From Diplolepis rosae (taxonomy: Eukaryota; Arthropoda; Insecta; Hymenoptera; Diplolepididae), in contig JAPYXD010000169.1 of assembly GCA_030998225.1 (NCBI GenBank), positions 434,001 to 498,000 on the forward strand: a stretch of 64,000 nucleotides of DNA. The letters run 5' to 3'. Positions 1 to 11,260 of the stretch are shown here, one piece after another (the stretch's first letter is position 1; every line of letters starts with the position of its first letter). The notes below the pieces were generated by a model, which saw nothing but the letters and a program-made list of their open reading frames with translations, had not been told where the DNA came from and ran no database searches. Both the position numbers and the translations under genes were made by a program.

Positions 1-1694
1 TTACTGTTGAAGTCCCCCCTGTGAGGGATCGTCCGATGGCCTCACGGAGGCTTTCCTCGAGAAGGAGAATCTGGGTCTCAAATACATCGAAGGGATCGCC
101 GGGGGAGAAGTAGCAGCTGTACACGCGCACACCCGCCACCTCCACCCAGACGAACCCCGCGTCGGTCTCCAGGAAGTCCCCGACGCCCAAATCAGGGTTA
201 CAAACAAGGATGCCGGCCCTCCTTGATGCATCCTGATACCAAGCAGAGTTATCGGACCACTTGTACTGCTCACTAATGAGCAGCACATCAGCCCCCTCTC
301 CCTGGCAGTCTGCATCAGGAGGTCCTGGGCATCCTTCCCCCTTCCGAGGTTGAGTTGCAGGAACTTCAATTCCTGCCTCTCAACCTCCGAAGCTCTTCCC
401 GGAAGACCGGGCAGGAGCCGCTCCCCGACACATGGGCGACATCTTTCGCCCCTGTCTGCACATGACAGGCACCTTGGTGGTGCCTTACAGGTCCCGACCA
501 AGTGTCCCGTGGCGCCGCACCTCCAACAGGCGTTTTTCCTGTCGGGGTATCTGCAGCCCCGGGACCCGTGGCCGTACCCAAGGCACCTGAAGCAGCGGGC
601 GACTTCCAGGTGTTCGCGAATGCGGCACTCTACCCACCCGATCCTCAACTTACCTAGCTGAAGAAGACGCGCGGCGTCTGCCTCAGCCAGCCGGATCACT
701 GCAGTCTTCACCCCACCAAAGCGGGTGAAGAGCCTGCAGGACCCCTCAAAAGCCGGTCTGCCCAATGCCAAGCACAGGGCAGACACAACCTCTTCTTTTT
801 CAACGGTCTCGTCGAGGTCCCTAATTTCGAGGGACCTCGTCGAGACCAGGGCTGAAATTTGCGCCCTTTCCCCGACCGCCAGGTCGAGCTCCTTTCGGAA
901 GGCCGAAACGTCTCCCCCCTTTTTGAGGACCAAAAGGACTTCTTCCTTCCTGGTCCTCCGGATAGACAGGACCTCAAGTCCTGCCTTCTGGGGTCGACCT
1001 TCGCCTTCATTTCCCTCAAGATGTCGGTGTAGGACTGGCCGTCCTTCGCCGACACCTTGATGGCGTCGCCCGACCTCGCGGCCGGGGAGCGCCTCGGCAA
1101 CTTTCCCGTTGTTTTGTGTTCCTGCGCGGAGGGCACAGGAACCTCTTTCTTCTTCTTCTCTTTTTTTTTCTTCTTTTTCTTCTTCTGCACCAGCTGCCAT
1201 TCCCCATCCTTTTTTGGGGTCTGGCCTCTGGTGGCCGCGGCATAAGACGGCGATATGCCGCCCTTCCCTTTCTTGGGAAGCCGATCTTCGGGGGGAGAAG
1301 GAGCAACCCTCTTCTCCCCCTTTGTCAGCTTCTTGGGGGTATCTCCCAGAGACGCAGAGCGCAGTCTCCGGAAGATACCCATCTTTTTTGAGGCGGGGTG
1401 GGTTTCCAGCTTCTTCTGGATTTCCATCCCGCTTTCTACAAGACATTTATGGGTGTTGAGCATTCCGCTCAACACCTCTGATGCCTCGTTAACACTGTCC
1501 TTTACGTGGCCAGGGTTATTTCTCAGCATACCCTGCTGGATGACACTGAGAGCCCTGGCCAACTTTTCCATTTTCGTGCTTTGCTCCTTCAGGAGCTGAA
1601 GGACGTCTTTCCATCCCTCAGCCCCTGGAGAAGTGTGTGAGGGCGTATCTGACGCCTTCAACTCTTCACCTCCTTTATTTTTTAAAATATTCAT
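1..1694 (-). pseudogene. R1-clade non-LTR retrotransposon: ORF1 (gag-like) and start of endonuclease, frameshifted and cut by the window edge
   Basis: ORF1 starts at the ATG at 1694 and has a long charged, lysine-rich N-terminal part. The reading frame changes near 965-1010. The second frame then carries three cysteine-rich knuckles: CFRCLGYGHGSRGC, CWRCGATGHLVGTC and a third CLSC group, the arrangement usual in R1-clade ORF1 proteins, which bind the element RNA. The same frame runs on into LKFLQLNLGRGKDAQDLL, the start of an apurinic-type endonuclease domain. A second frameshift lies in the C-run at 292-296; beyond it the other frame reads VLLISEQYK, a typical R1-clade endonuclease motif, and runs to the window edge. 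The reverse transcriptase would lie outside the window. Two frameshifts make this copy dead unless they are sequencing errors in homopolymers. The clade call rests on motifs, not on an alignment. Confidence 0.8.
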
Positions 1695-2830
1695 ATCAAA
1701 ACTGTCGTGACTTAAGACGGTTCGCCCATCATGGGAGCCCTACCGCGGTAGGGCTACTATCCCCGCCTATATGGATCCCTAGTTATGTGCGCCGAAACCG
1801 AGAAGCGGCTTATCGGATGGTCGATCCTATCGGCACATTAGATGAAACTAGTAAAAGGTTACGGGATAGGCCCGCGCCATAATGATGCTAAAGGTTTAAC
1901 GTCACCCCTATCGACCGAGCGGTGCCGAGTCCGCCCCGACACCTGACCCGGACTTCAGGCTAGACGGTGTGCGATTTATCCTACGCAGCGTCGGATATAA
2001 GGAAATACTGACCAGGTAATCCTTCATTCCTGCGCCCGGACGTCCATGATTTCAACCCCGACATTGGCTCCAGACAGTAGGATCGTGAGCGGTTTTCCCA
2101 GATTAACATGTGGTTTCACGGGATCTTTGCCCTTCGCGGTCGAACACCGGAGGGACTTACGGTTACCCATATTACTTCCACAGAGGTGAGGTACTGACAT
2201 CGCGTCCTACCCTGGTCGAGAGGCTACTACTCCTCCCTTGGCTAGTCTATCGGGAATATCCACCAGGCGCCGGCCGCAGCCTCATTCACTCAGCGTCCCA
2301 TTCATTCTGGTGTGTGTGGGTGTCGGTGTCGTGCATGTGATTGTAGTGTGACCGCAAGAGCGCACGCGGGAAGTTCAGCGTCATCGCCGCATACGCATTT
2401 GGGGCGATACCCCAAATTCGGCATTCGTTCATTCGGCATCAAGAGACCTGTTCATGGTCCCCTGATGCTTTCGCTCCACACCGCGTCCTCACGCGCTTGA
2501 AAGTCGCAGAACAACCGTCGTGGCACGTGCGCCCGGCAGGCCCATAACTAGGGAAAAGCCCGTCTATAGGGCTCCCTTGGCAGCCATCCTGACGGCAACA
2601 GCCCTACTGCTGGCAGAGTCCTTGCGGCTACTACCGTTGGTGGGCTGCAGGACTCGTCTGCTCCGTGCTTGGACTCATGCGTTCACCTCGGCGAGACCCT
2701 GCCCGCCCACAGAACGCTCTCTCGGTTGTTAGGTGTGTTGTGTTTAGTGTCGCTGTAATGTGTTGTGTCATGTTGCTGTCTGTGTGCCCCCTCCTCCTTT
2801 CTCATCCGGGCTTGGGACCGGCAATGGCGG
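1695..2830 (-). mobile_element. Probable 5' untranslated region of the R1-like element
   Basis: This stretch lies directly upstream of the ORF1 start, is much more GC-rich than the AT-rich DNA beyond 2830, and has no convincing ORF. The 5' end of the element is inferred to lie between about 2740 and 2835, where composition changes and the neighbouring zinc-finger reading frame loses resemblance to its family. No target duplication can be checked because the 3' end is outside the window. Confidence 0.5.
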
Positions 2831-3405
2831 AGTTTTAAAACCGAAGGTTCCATATCTTGGAAAAGTCCTATCAATTCTGATGAAATCGCGAATGGTAAAT
2901 TATGCTCTACGAAAAATGTACTAATCCTAATCTCTGCTTCTTGTACTTTCTGTTTGAAAGTAACACATTCCGGAATCGTGGAATTTGTGAATTCTGAAGC
3001 AGAAGAACTTGCTACACAAGGTTCAACACTGTAAGAATTGGCAGTTACATTAGAAGAATTTTCACTTATTACTCCATAACATTCTAATTTATTTGAAAAC
3101 TCTTGCTTCTTTCTGTGTGATAAAGATGCTTCATGCTTTTCAATTTCCGATTTGCCACATAGCAACGTTTTATTGCAAATTTTGCAATGAAATCTTATTT
3201 CATCTGCTAATGTAACCAACCTCTTCTTCCACGACGGAAATTCCTCAAACCATCCCAACTGAAAGTTTTTTCCATTTTTCATGACTTTTCTAGCGGGTTG
3301 ACATTCGTTTGAACCAGAGTTCAAACGGTGGTCAACCTTCGTTTGAACCTGGCTGTCCTTCAAAACACTCGAATTTGGGTCAACCGGATTACTCATTGTG
3401 AACAA
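2830..3405 (-). pseudogene. N-terminal fragment of a hAT-type zinc-finger transposase-like protein
   Basis: The minus-strand frame starts at 3405 (a second Met follows at 3396). It contains a C2H2-like finger, FHCKICNKTLLCGKSEIEKH followed by a second His, of the BED/U1-like sort, and later TFFVEHNLPFAISSELIGLF. A finger followed by a 'HNLPF' segment is typical of the N-terminal part of insect hAT-derived proteins. Resemblance stops near 2830, where the GC-rich R1-like 5' region starts, and the remaining codons to 2683 look like random read-through. The simplest reading is that the LINE inserted into, or was joined to, this gene fragment. No dimerisation or catalytic part is present. Whether it was once a transposon or a domesticated gene cannot be told. 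Confidence 0.6.
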
Positions 3406-4574
3406 TAAATTATACGACGAAGGAAAACAGAATTATTTGAAAAGAATTAATAAGATGAAAAGTCGATAAAATTGAGCGACTGTGAATAATTTGTAATCTG
3501 CACACAAATTAAGTTTCACAAAATAAACTTACCCACAAGCATCAAACAATAACGTACGTAAGAGCACTCACGTATCACCAAATAATAATATAATATTCTT
3601 ACTTTTGCCGTTTTCAATAAAGAATTACGATAAGAATATGAAGAATCCACACTCTTGCCTTCTCAAATAACGCATGAAGCGAGAATCAAGTATATCTGAG
3701 AAGAAAACAAAAGAAGGTTGCTATTATTATTTGTTTTCGTCTCCAATTTGACCTCTATACCGTTCGTTTGCGATTTAAACCATTGGTAACTTTTTGGCTA
3801 TTAACCTGATTGAGCTACAACTTTTCAGAAAACTTTCTTTACTAAAGTATTAAAATTTTTCTCTTGTAGATAGTTTCAGAAAATGTAGACACTTAATACA
3901 TTATTAATAAAATCGTAAAATTCTGAAAATTTGTTAAGCTAGCGCGAGTGGAAGTAGAGAAAACAATTTTTTTTTAAATGTACTTCTCCCAATTACTTGA
4001 AAAATTAGAAGTTTTAAAAATTTTTGCAAAAGGAAAAACGATGTGCCTTGAAAGTGTACATAAAATTTATTGAACTATTACTAGTAAACTCTACCTCCGT
4101 GGTGGTGTGAAGAGGAGTTTTATTTCAGAATATTTGGGATTCTCTAAGAATGAACCAGCTTTTGTATTTTAATATTTCAAATGTGTTTTCTTTCTTTTAT
4201 GTTTAAGGCAAAAACTAGATCTAAAAAAAGCAAAAAAACCTATTTCTCTAATTGCGTCCAAGATTAGAGCCGAATCTATGCAACCGATTGTTAAAGGTTT
4301 TAAAAGTTTTCGCTTTAATTTAAAAAGCAAGTCTCCATAGTATTTTACTAAGTAATGAAAGTATGTCTACGATTGTTTTCTTGAGTCCTACCCAAAGGTC
4401 AAACATGGTGCAAAAATGTCGTAAAATAAGAAAAATGTCTGAGTACTTTGAAGAAGTTTTTCTAAATCGATATGTATCATATTCCAATAATATTTAGGAA
4501 TATTTATTAAAATATTCATCTTCTAAATTTGTTTGATTAATGTACAGAGTACACTTTATATTTTAAATTTGTAT
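3406..4574. other. AT-rich stretch without recognisable gene
   Basis: No ORF with family resemblance was found on either strand, and no clear repeat. The first 100 bases could hold the promoter or 5' leader of the zinc-finger fragment. Confidence 0.5.
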
Positions 4575-4785
4575 ACACTCTAAATCTGAATCAGTCAAAT
4601 TTTCACTGATTGAATCAGTGATTTGCCTTTTCACTAAATCATCAGTGGAAACAATATTTTTTACTGTTAAATCAGTTACTTTTCACTGAAGTAATCAGTG
4701 AAATTTGACTGATTCACAGTAACCTGTTTTTAGTTATTTAAATCAGTCAAATTTCACTGATAATCAGTAGATTTTGACTGATTCA
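4575..4785. repeat. Cluster of alternating TCAGTGAAA / TTTCACTGA motifs
   Basis: The words CAGTCAAATTTCACTGA and TCAGTGAAATTTGACTGA recur in both orientations, with short spacers, at least eight times. The cluster could fold into several competing hairpins. The two ends carry the same flank, AAATTTGTA, near 4565 and 4793. Confidence 0.7.
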
Positions 4786-5889
4786 TATTTGAAATTTGTA
4801 CAGTTTTTAAAAAAATCCGAAACTTTTTGAAGTTAGTAGTTTATTTCTAAAATTTGAGAATGTTGTAGTTGATATTTCTATATAGAACTTTAAGCATTTA
4901 TGGACATAAAATTTCATTTAAAGTTTCTTCTATCGGTATTCAAAACTTTCAACAATTTTGCAAGATCAGTCAAATGCAAAATTTGACAGAGTATTTAATC
5001 AAAATATTTACATTTATTTTTTAAATATTTTGAAAATAATTCGACTAAAATAATGATTAATAAGATTTTGTAACATTGTGGGAATATTGGAACGATGCAA
5101 GATTAAATTTTGAGTACAATTTTCAATTAATGAATGTTTAAAGAATTGAGTGAAAGCATCAATTAAAAAATATTTTTAATTTATAAATTTGATTAAGTGC
5201 AGTAGTATGAAAATTTTGACTTTCTATAAAGCATTTCATTTATCTGATTACAAGTCTGTGCATACGTCACTAAAACGTAAGATTAAAAAACTTTAAACTG
5301 CTTTTACCATCAATCTATGAATGTGGATTTTAAACCGTAATTTAATGTGTCTTATTTTTTTTGATAAAATATTTTTAACATAATTTTTTGCTTAAAGTAG
5401 CCGATTTACTCGATTAAAAATTGGTCAACTTGTATATTTCAAAATTCTGTAATAAAAGTATTTTCATATTATGTTTTTGTATCCTATGCGTAGAATTTTA
5501 ATTTTAAAATTGAGATTTCTCACAAAGAAGAAAGATTGTCTTATTAAAGCAGTTTATTCCCCGAAATTAAAAATCATTTACTTAATGTTTCGATTCCAAA
5601 CATTGAATATTTATTGACTTTGAATAAAACAGAAAAAAAAATTTTATGAAGTTTTAAAATCTTTTTACAATGTTACGAAGGGGGCCGCATTTAGAATTAC
5701 GAAATCTTTCAGTAGAAAAAGAAAAAGTCACTCACATGAAATATGCCAATTTTTCTTAACTTTTTTCTGCATTATGTTGTTTGAGCTTATAGCTATTATA
5801 ATAAATTCTGTGTATTTTATTATTTAACACTACCAGTTTTTTTCATTCTCAATTTTCCTCCCTAAAACTTCCAATATTTTTAAACGACA
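4786..5889. other. AT-rich stretch without recognisable gene
   Basis: No supported ORF, RNA gene or repeat boundary was seen. Confidence 0.5.
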
Positions 5890-6355
5890 TACACTGTACA
5901 AAATTTTTCGAAAACTTTTCCGAAAATAGTCGGACAGCTTGAAATACAAATGGGTCGTAAATTTTTCCAAAGATATAGTGGGAAATATTTTCGAGATAGA
6001 ACTGGAAATAGTCCCTACTGTTTGATCGGAGAAATATCCAGTTTGTTAGGAAAAATTGATATATTTCTTAATTTAAGTGGAAAAAGATCCAAAAAAAGTG
6101 AACAGATTTCTGCTTTTGTGGAATAATTTCCGCTTTTCATAGGAAAAATTTCCTACAACCTAGGAGATTTGTGAAATGTTCTCACCTTTTTGATATATTT
6201 CCTAATAGTTCGGAAATGAGTCCGAAAATTTGGTCAATTTTCCTTAAATCTATGAAATATTTCCCCTTTCTGTAGGAAAATCTATGCTTCCTAAGGATTT
6301 AGGAAAAATTTCCTAATACATAGTTGGAAAATTTACCGATATTTTTTACAGTGTA
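5890..6355. mobile_element. MITE with TACACTGTA termini and internal GGAAA palindromes
   Basis: The left end reads TACACTGTACAAAATTTTTC and the reverse complement of the right end TACACTGTAAAAAATATCGG, giving imperfect terminal inverted repeats of about 25-30 bases around 466 bp. Inside, GGAAAAATTTCC-like palindromes recur about every 60-80 bases (for example near 6140 and 6300). There is no coding capacity. A duplicated TA may be the target site. Confidence 0.65.
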
Positions 6356-6897
6356 CTAATATTTGCTCCTTTAAATTATAATATTGTGATATATAACTTC
6401 TATAATTTCCCAGTGTACTAGCAATAACTATTATTGCACCTAAATTTCCCCACAATTTCTAAATTTTTTTGCAATTATCATTATGAAGTGTAACAAATAT
6501 TCCTATATAAAGTCTCTCAGTATATGTGATCTGTCACATGGAAAGAGACCTAAGGCTGCAACGCAAGGTTTTACAGGGCGAGCGTTTGAAAGAAAGGCTA
6601 TAAACGAAGAACGGTGTTTTCCGGGTACTTTGCAGCTTAATAATGGACGTAGTAAATTAGTTACAATTTGTTGAAAGCATCCATTGGAAAATACAACTTA
6701 GAAACTACTTATAAATGAAAAACTCGAAAATCGATTATTTCAGCCTTGTTCCCTTCTCTCGTGACAGGTCACATATGCGCAACGATATAGTGTTACTATG
6801 GGTTAGAAAAGAAAATTTTATCATCAGTATCTCGACTCCTGCTTGAAAGAAAAGAGATGCTTCACACCAACATCTGTAGTTTTTTAAATTACGACCC
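6356..6897. other. AT-rich stretch without recognisable gene
   Basis: A 63-residue frame at 6483-6674 has no recognisable feature and is not called. Nothing else was seen. Confidence 0.45.
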
Positions 6898-8072
6898 TAT
6901 TGCAAATTCCTACATGGGTGCCTATATAGGATCCTATAAAGTGTTTTATGTATAGTAGGCACCTATATAGGATCCTCTATAGGATCCTCTATAGGATCCT
7001 ACGTGGGTGTTTCCTTCTAGGTAGTACCTATAGGATTTGGCATAGGATCCTACGTAGAAACCTACGGCTTGTCCCTGCACAAAATCTTATGTAAAAACCC
7101 ACGACTTGTCCCTACACAAAATCCTACGTAGGGACCTGCGACTTGTCCCCACACAAAATCCTTCGTAGGTACTTACATCTTATCCCTACACAAAATCCTA
7201 TGTTCCAACTTACGCCTTGCGCCTATATGCGATCCTACCTAAGAACCCCTATTTATACTTCTACGTTTGAACCTTGAACAAACTCCTACCTTTCGACCTA
7301 TAAATTGCCCCTACGCTAAAATTTATCTTCTTACCTACTACCTAGAAGCAGCTCCCCTACGTTAGATTTCACATTTCAACATTTAAGCTGGTCCTACGTC
7401 GAATTCCATGAATTTTATAATTTTATAAAACTTTTATAATTTAAATATAATTATAATTAAAATTATAATTTATAACTTTTATAATTTAGATCATGTTTCT
7501 TTTTTATTTTGGATCACACTACGTGTGATAATTAATAATTAATAACAGAATAGTTGCGGCTTAATACCTTAATGATTAGATTGTGGATTGGCATAACAAT
7601 AACACATAAGTAGCAGTAATTATAAATTATTTTGAAAGTGAATTACAAAAAAATTATATTAACATAACGAAACAAGCGTACATAATTAGCAATTGCAATA
7701 AAAAGAAAATATACCTATTTCAATCTTAGTATTTCAATCTTATAACACTTAAATTCTTTCTTTTGCTACCTGTTCATAACTACTGATTTGTTGCACATTA
7801 CTTTTGCTTTCACGCAATATTAACATCACGAAACTATCGTACATAAGTGTAAATCATAATAAAAGAAAATATAATAATTTGATTCTCTTAGTATTTTTAA
7901 ATACTTTTCCGTTTTTGCTATCTGCCCCTAGAGTGCCCTCATTTTTGGAATGTTAAAATAATCTACTAAGCAAAAATTGAAGGTAAAATATTGGATTTAG
8001 AAAAAAGATTGTATGAAGATTTTTCCTTTAATGAAAACTTACTCAAATGACTGTACTATGAGTTAATTGTAG
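6898..8072 (+). mobile_element. Non-autonomous repeat family with GGATCCTATA motifs, copy A
   Basis: The sequence from TTGCAAATTCCTACATGGG near 6898 to about 7275, and again 7893-8062, matches the reverse complement of 44675-45020 and 43340-43526 at high identity. It opens with several copies of TATAGGATCCTATA (itself a palindrome), followed by a 37-bp tandem array. The 7276-7892 part is AT-rich and has no counterpart in copy B, where a mariner lies at the corresponding place. There is no coding capacity. A separate MITE interrupts the right end at 8073. Confidence 0.7.
7055..7202 (+). repeat. 37-bp tandem repeat, four units
   Basis: Four units of exactly 37 bases, each with the core ACTTGTCCCTACACAAAATC. 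They diverge by a few bases each. Copy B at 44738-44860 has the same array on the opposite strand with about three units. Confidence 0.85.
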
Positions 8073-8356
8073 AAGTAATCAATACGGGTACAATTCGGAC
8101 ATCAGTATATTCGTATTATAAATTTTTGCCAACGTTTCACCTCATCTCTAGAGGCACAGAACAGAGAACAGTACATCACAGAATGGATCATAAAATGCAA
8201 AGTGAGGTCAAATCCAAAGTAATATTTCTGTGATGTACATTTTATTGGCTAATTTCTTATATGCCATGATGATGCCTATGGAGATGAGGCGAAACGTTGG
8301 CAAAAATTTATAATACGAATATACTGATTTCCGAATTGTACCCGTATTGATTACTT
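8073..8356. mobile_element. MITE with about 75-bp terminal inverted repeats
   Basis: The left arm from AAGTAATCAATACGGGTAC is matched by the reverse complement of the right arm ending at 8356 over about 75 bases, including CCAACGTTTC / GAAACGTTGG near the inner ends. The spacer is about 130 bases. It interrupts copy A: the interrupted words ACTGTACTAT and the continuing ATAAGT match the uninterrupted copy B near 43365. No coding capacity. Confidence 0.85.
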
Positions 8357-8784
8357 TATTTATTTATTTAATGATCTTAATATCACTTGGACGTAAAATA
8401 AATGTTATTTATGTACTATAAGTTTTTTCACTGATTGATTGGTCACATGACAAGTTTCTACTTCTTTCTTACTACAACTCACATGTAGTCGATAAGAGAT
8501 ATCGATTTGAAATCTTGCGAAATTAAATAAGAGTCACTGACGTACGTGTACATTGTTAAATATTTTTTTAATTTCTAAAAATATTTTCATGTAATTTTTA
8601 TGTTATTGTTAGGAATTTTAATTACCTCTACTAATAAGTGGTACTGAAATTATGCCCTTAATACGATCAAAGATAGGGTACTGCACAAATATACTCTTTA
8701 TCATGTATAGTGAAATGTACACACACTCTACTTATATTGGCACTTGGTACAGCCGCTTTGTTTTCACTTGTAGAAATCATGGTT
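8357..8784. other. AT-rich spacer between the MITE and the CACTA-type pseudogene
   Basis: The first part may continue copy A (a TGTACTATAAGT word at 8413). Otherwise nothing is recognisable. Confidence 0.4.
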
Positions 8785-10501
8785 TTAGCACCTTATAGTG
8801 CCCTCTAAAAACAGCTTGTGTTCGCAATTTGTAACATATCGCGAAAGCTTGTTTCGATTCTGGATCAAGAACAAAGTGTACAATTTTAATGTAGGCACCA
8901 TCAAGTAATTGTGCAAATTCATTATCTGAGCGTTTATTGTTTTTTGTAGAAGATAAATATAAACACCCTTCATTAACCATTTTGTCATATGAACGTGCTG
9001 ATGTGAGAGATGCAACTTTTCAATCCATATCGCTTCAATATTACTTGGTGCTCCAAAGTAACGGTAGTTTAAAAACTTTATACTATTTTTTATCATGGGC
9101 GTACCTAAATCTGTACAAAAGTTTTGGACGTAGAAAGACGCTTGTGGAAATATTCGTTCATGAAGTATATTATAGCTGTAACAAAGGTTTATATGGCGAC
9201 TGACTTGGTGATGAGCACCTTTCGCAGCATGAATTAGTTTTAACAGTTTACAGTTACCGGATTCGAACCCAAACGCTGAGTGAGTAAATAACGGTCCCCA
9301 GTTTAGAACACACTTTGCAAGGTGTAACAGAATATGAATATTATATGCCATTGCGTACTTGGAATATAATTTTTCTGTGCCAATTGCATGGCAAATATAC
9401 AATTTACCATGTAAAAAAGACTAGACACAATGGACAAGCTAAGTGAATATGCTAACGGAAATTTTATAAGCAATAATAAGAGTTCTGCTCTGCTTATTTT
9501 TACCGGTACGCTTATCGGACTATACATATCTTCTTTGTCGAGGAATTGTTGCAATTTTCGAAATTGTACTCTATCGGATTCTTCTTCTTCGTCACTTTCT
9601 ATTACCATGTCCTCCTCATTTTCTTCCATGGATTCAACGTTAATATCTCCTGCCTGTCAAAAAAATCAGATATCCTTGTTTTCACAGACATAACAATCAC
9701 AATAGCCCGAAGCTGAAATCATGTAACGTAAATGTGTTACATTGTAAAAATTCATTAAGATTTGAAACATTAATAATTACATGCACAAGTATATTTTCAA
9801 CAGTTGTGCGATTTATACTTTCGGGCTCATTGACATCTTCTGCCAACACATGTTTTTCGACCACAGATTTCAAAGCTTCCACAAAAGTATCGGTCCACGT
9901 TACTTAAACATCGTCTTCCTTCGGATAATCATCCTAAATGGAAAGAGAATTATGCAATTACATTGGTGTTATTTGATGAATATGAAGGACAATAAACACA
10001 ATACGAAAATGAAATATTCACCATACGTCTTCGAAATTTACTTTCATATGTTCGAGTCTGTCTGAATAGCCTTCCACAACAACTTGCACATCTCCACAGT
10101 AAGTTTCTTCAAAAAGTTGAACGCACTGAGGGATACTTTCTAGACAAACTTGCAGGCTTCTCAACTTTCGTTCCGCAGAATCTGCAGAATTTCTTCTCTT
10201 TAGTGCTTTAATCTCATGACTCGAGGCATGACAATACTTCCTGTGAATGTTTCTTTTCGTGTCCGCTTTCTCATTTTCAACATCCTCGCAGCAATCAGAG
10301 GTAAAAGACAAATCTGAACAGTTCTAGAAATTAAAAAATACTTTGTTTTAAGAAAGTGGGTGTTAAAAAGATATTTGAACCTAAAAATAGAGTCAAAATA
10401 TTTACATATTCAATATTTTAAAACCTTCACGTACCTTATGATAATGAGCATTGAGAGTTTTCTCCTTTTTGGCTTTCTTGGTAGAATTCGAAACCCTTTC
10501 T
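8785..10501 (-). pseudogene. CACTA/EnSpm-type transposase, internally deleted, with about five exons
   Basis: Consistent exons can be read on the minus strand: about 10501-10435 (ends CATAAG|GTACGT), 10323 to about 10024, 9933-9781, and 9653 to about 9400 joined to a C-terminal frame ending at 8785. The first three junctions keep phase 0 and have AG/GT borders; the 10024 border (GTATGG) is the weakest. The 9653 exon encodes an acidic stretch and then KISRAELLLLLIKF, like the N-terminal part of insect CACTA-type transposases. The C-terminal frame has YNIHILLHLAKCVLNWGPLF and FESGNCKLLKLIHAAKG, matching the DUF4218-like C-terminal region of that family. The several hundred residues normally lying between them, including the catalytic core, are missing near 9400. 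An in-frame TAA follows the codons for EDDV in the 9933 exon. The copy is therefore dead. Confidence 0.7.
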
Positions 10502-10573
10502 GTACACTAAAATTTGTGCTTCTCTTCACAAATTTTGCTTGATGAGGTGGATATCTCAGGAGAAGTACTGGAG

Positions 10574-11260
10574 CCTGATGATTTCTGACAGAAATTATAT
10601 TCGATAACTAAGTTTGAACTGGACCGAAAGAACAAACTTTATGTCAAAATTGTTTGCCAATTTGTAGTTTACCCAGGTGTTTTAAGAAAGACTAATCAAT
10701 GGACGATAACTCGCATTTCAAGTAAGAAAATTGAAGAAAATGAATAAACATATGAGCGTATAATGCAAGTTTAAATTTCATAGAGTTTTTTGTGGAGAAT
10801 TTTTTTCATTTCTTAACCGTTTTTGCTTTTTGAAATCTCTATTTACCCTTCGTGGAATTTGCAACAAATTTGGTCGACAGATTTTTTTTACTCATTCGTT
10901 CGAGAGTAATATGAACATGAACACGATAAACAAATTGATATTACTGAAAAAAATCTGTCGATAAAATTCGTTACAAATTCGACAAAGAACAATTTGAAAT
11001 TTCAAAAAGCAAAAACGGTTAAGAAATGAAAAAAATTTTCCACAAAAACCATATGAAATTTAAACTTGCATTGTACGCTCACATTTTTATACATTTTGTT
11101 TAAGTTTTTCACTTGAAATGCGAGATTATCCATTGATTTGTCATTCTTATAACACCGGGGTGAACTATAAATTGGCCAAAAATTATAATGACATAAAGTT
11201 TAGTTTTTCGGTTCAGTTCAACCTTAATTGATAAAATTATGTTATTCCAAATGATTCCGC
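10574..11260. mobile_element. Foldback MITE with arms of about 300 bp
   Basis: The sequence from about 10574 to 10905 is an inverted copy of 10935-11260. For example GAACTGGACCGAAAGAACAA near 10616 faces its inverted partner ending near 11230, and AGCAAAAACGG/CCGTTTTTGCT pairs near the middle. Most of the 690 bases could form one long hairpin. No coding capacity. It sits just upstream of the first recognisable exon of the CACTA-type gene. Confidence 0.8.

Noticed and set aside
7055..7202. 37-bp repeats resembling a CRISPR array
   Set aside because: The units are contiguous without unique spacers, lie in a eukaryotic transposon and recur in a second copy; this is a tandem repeat.
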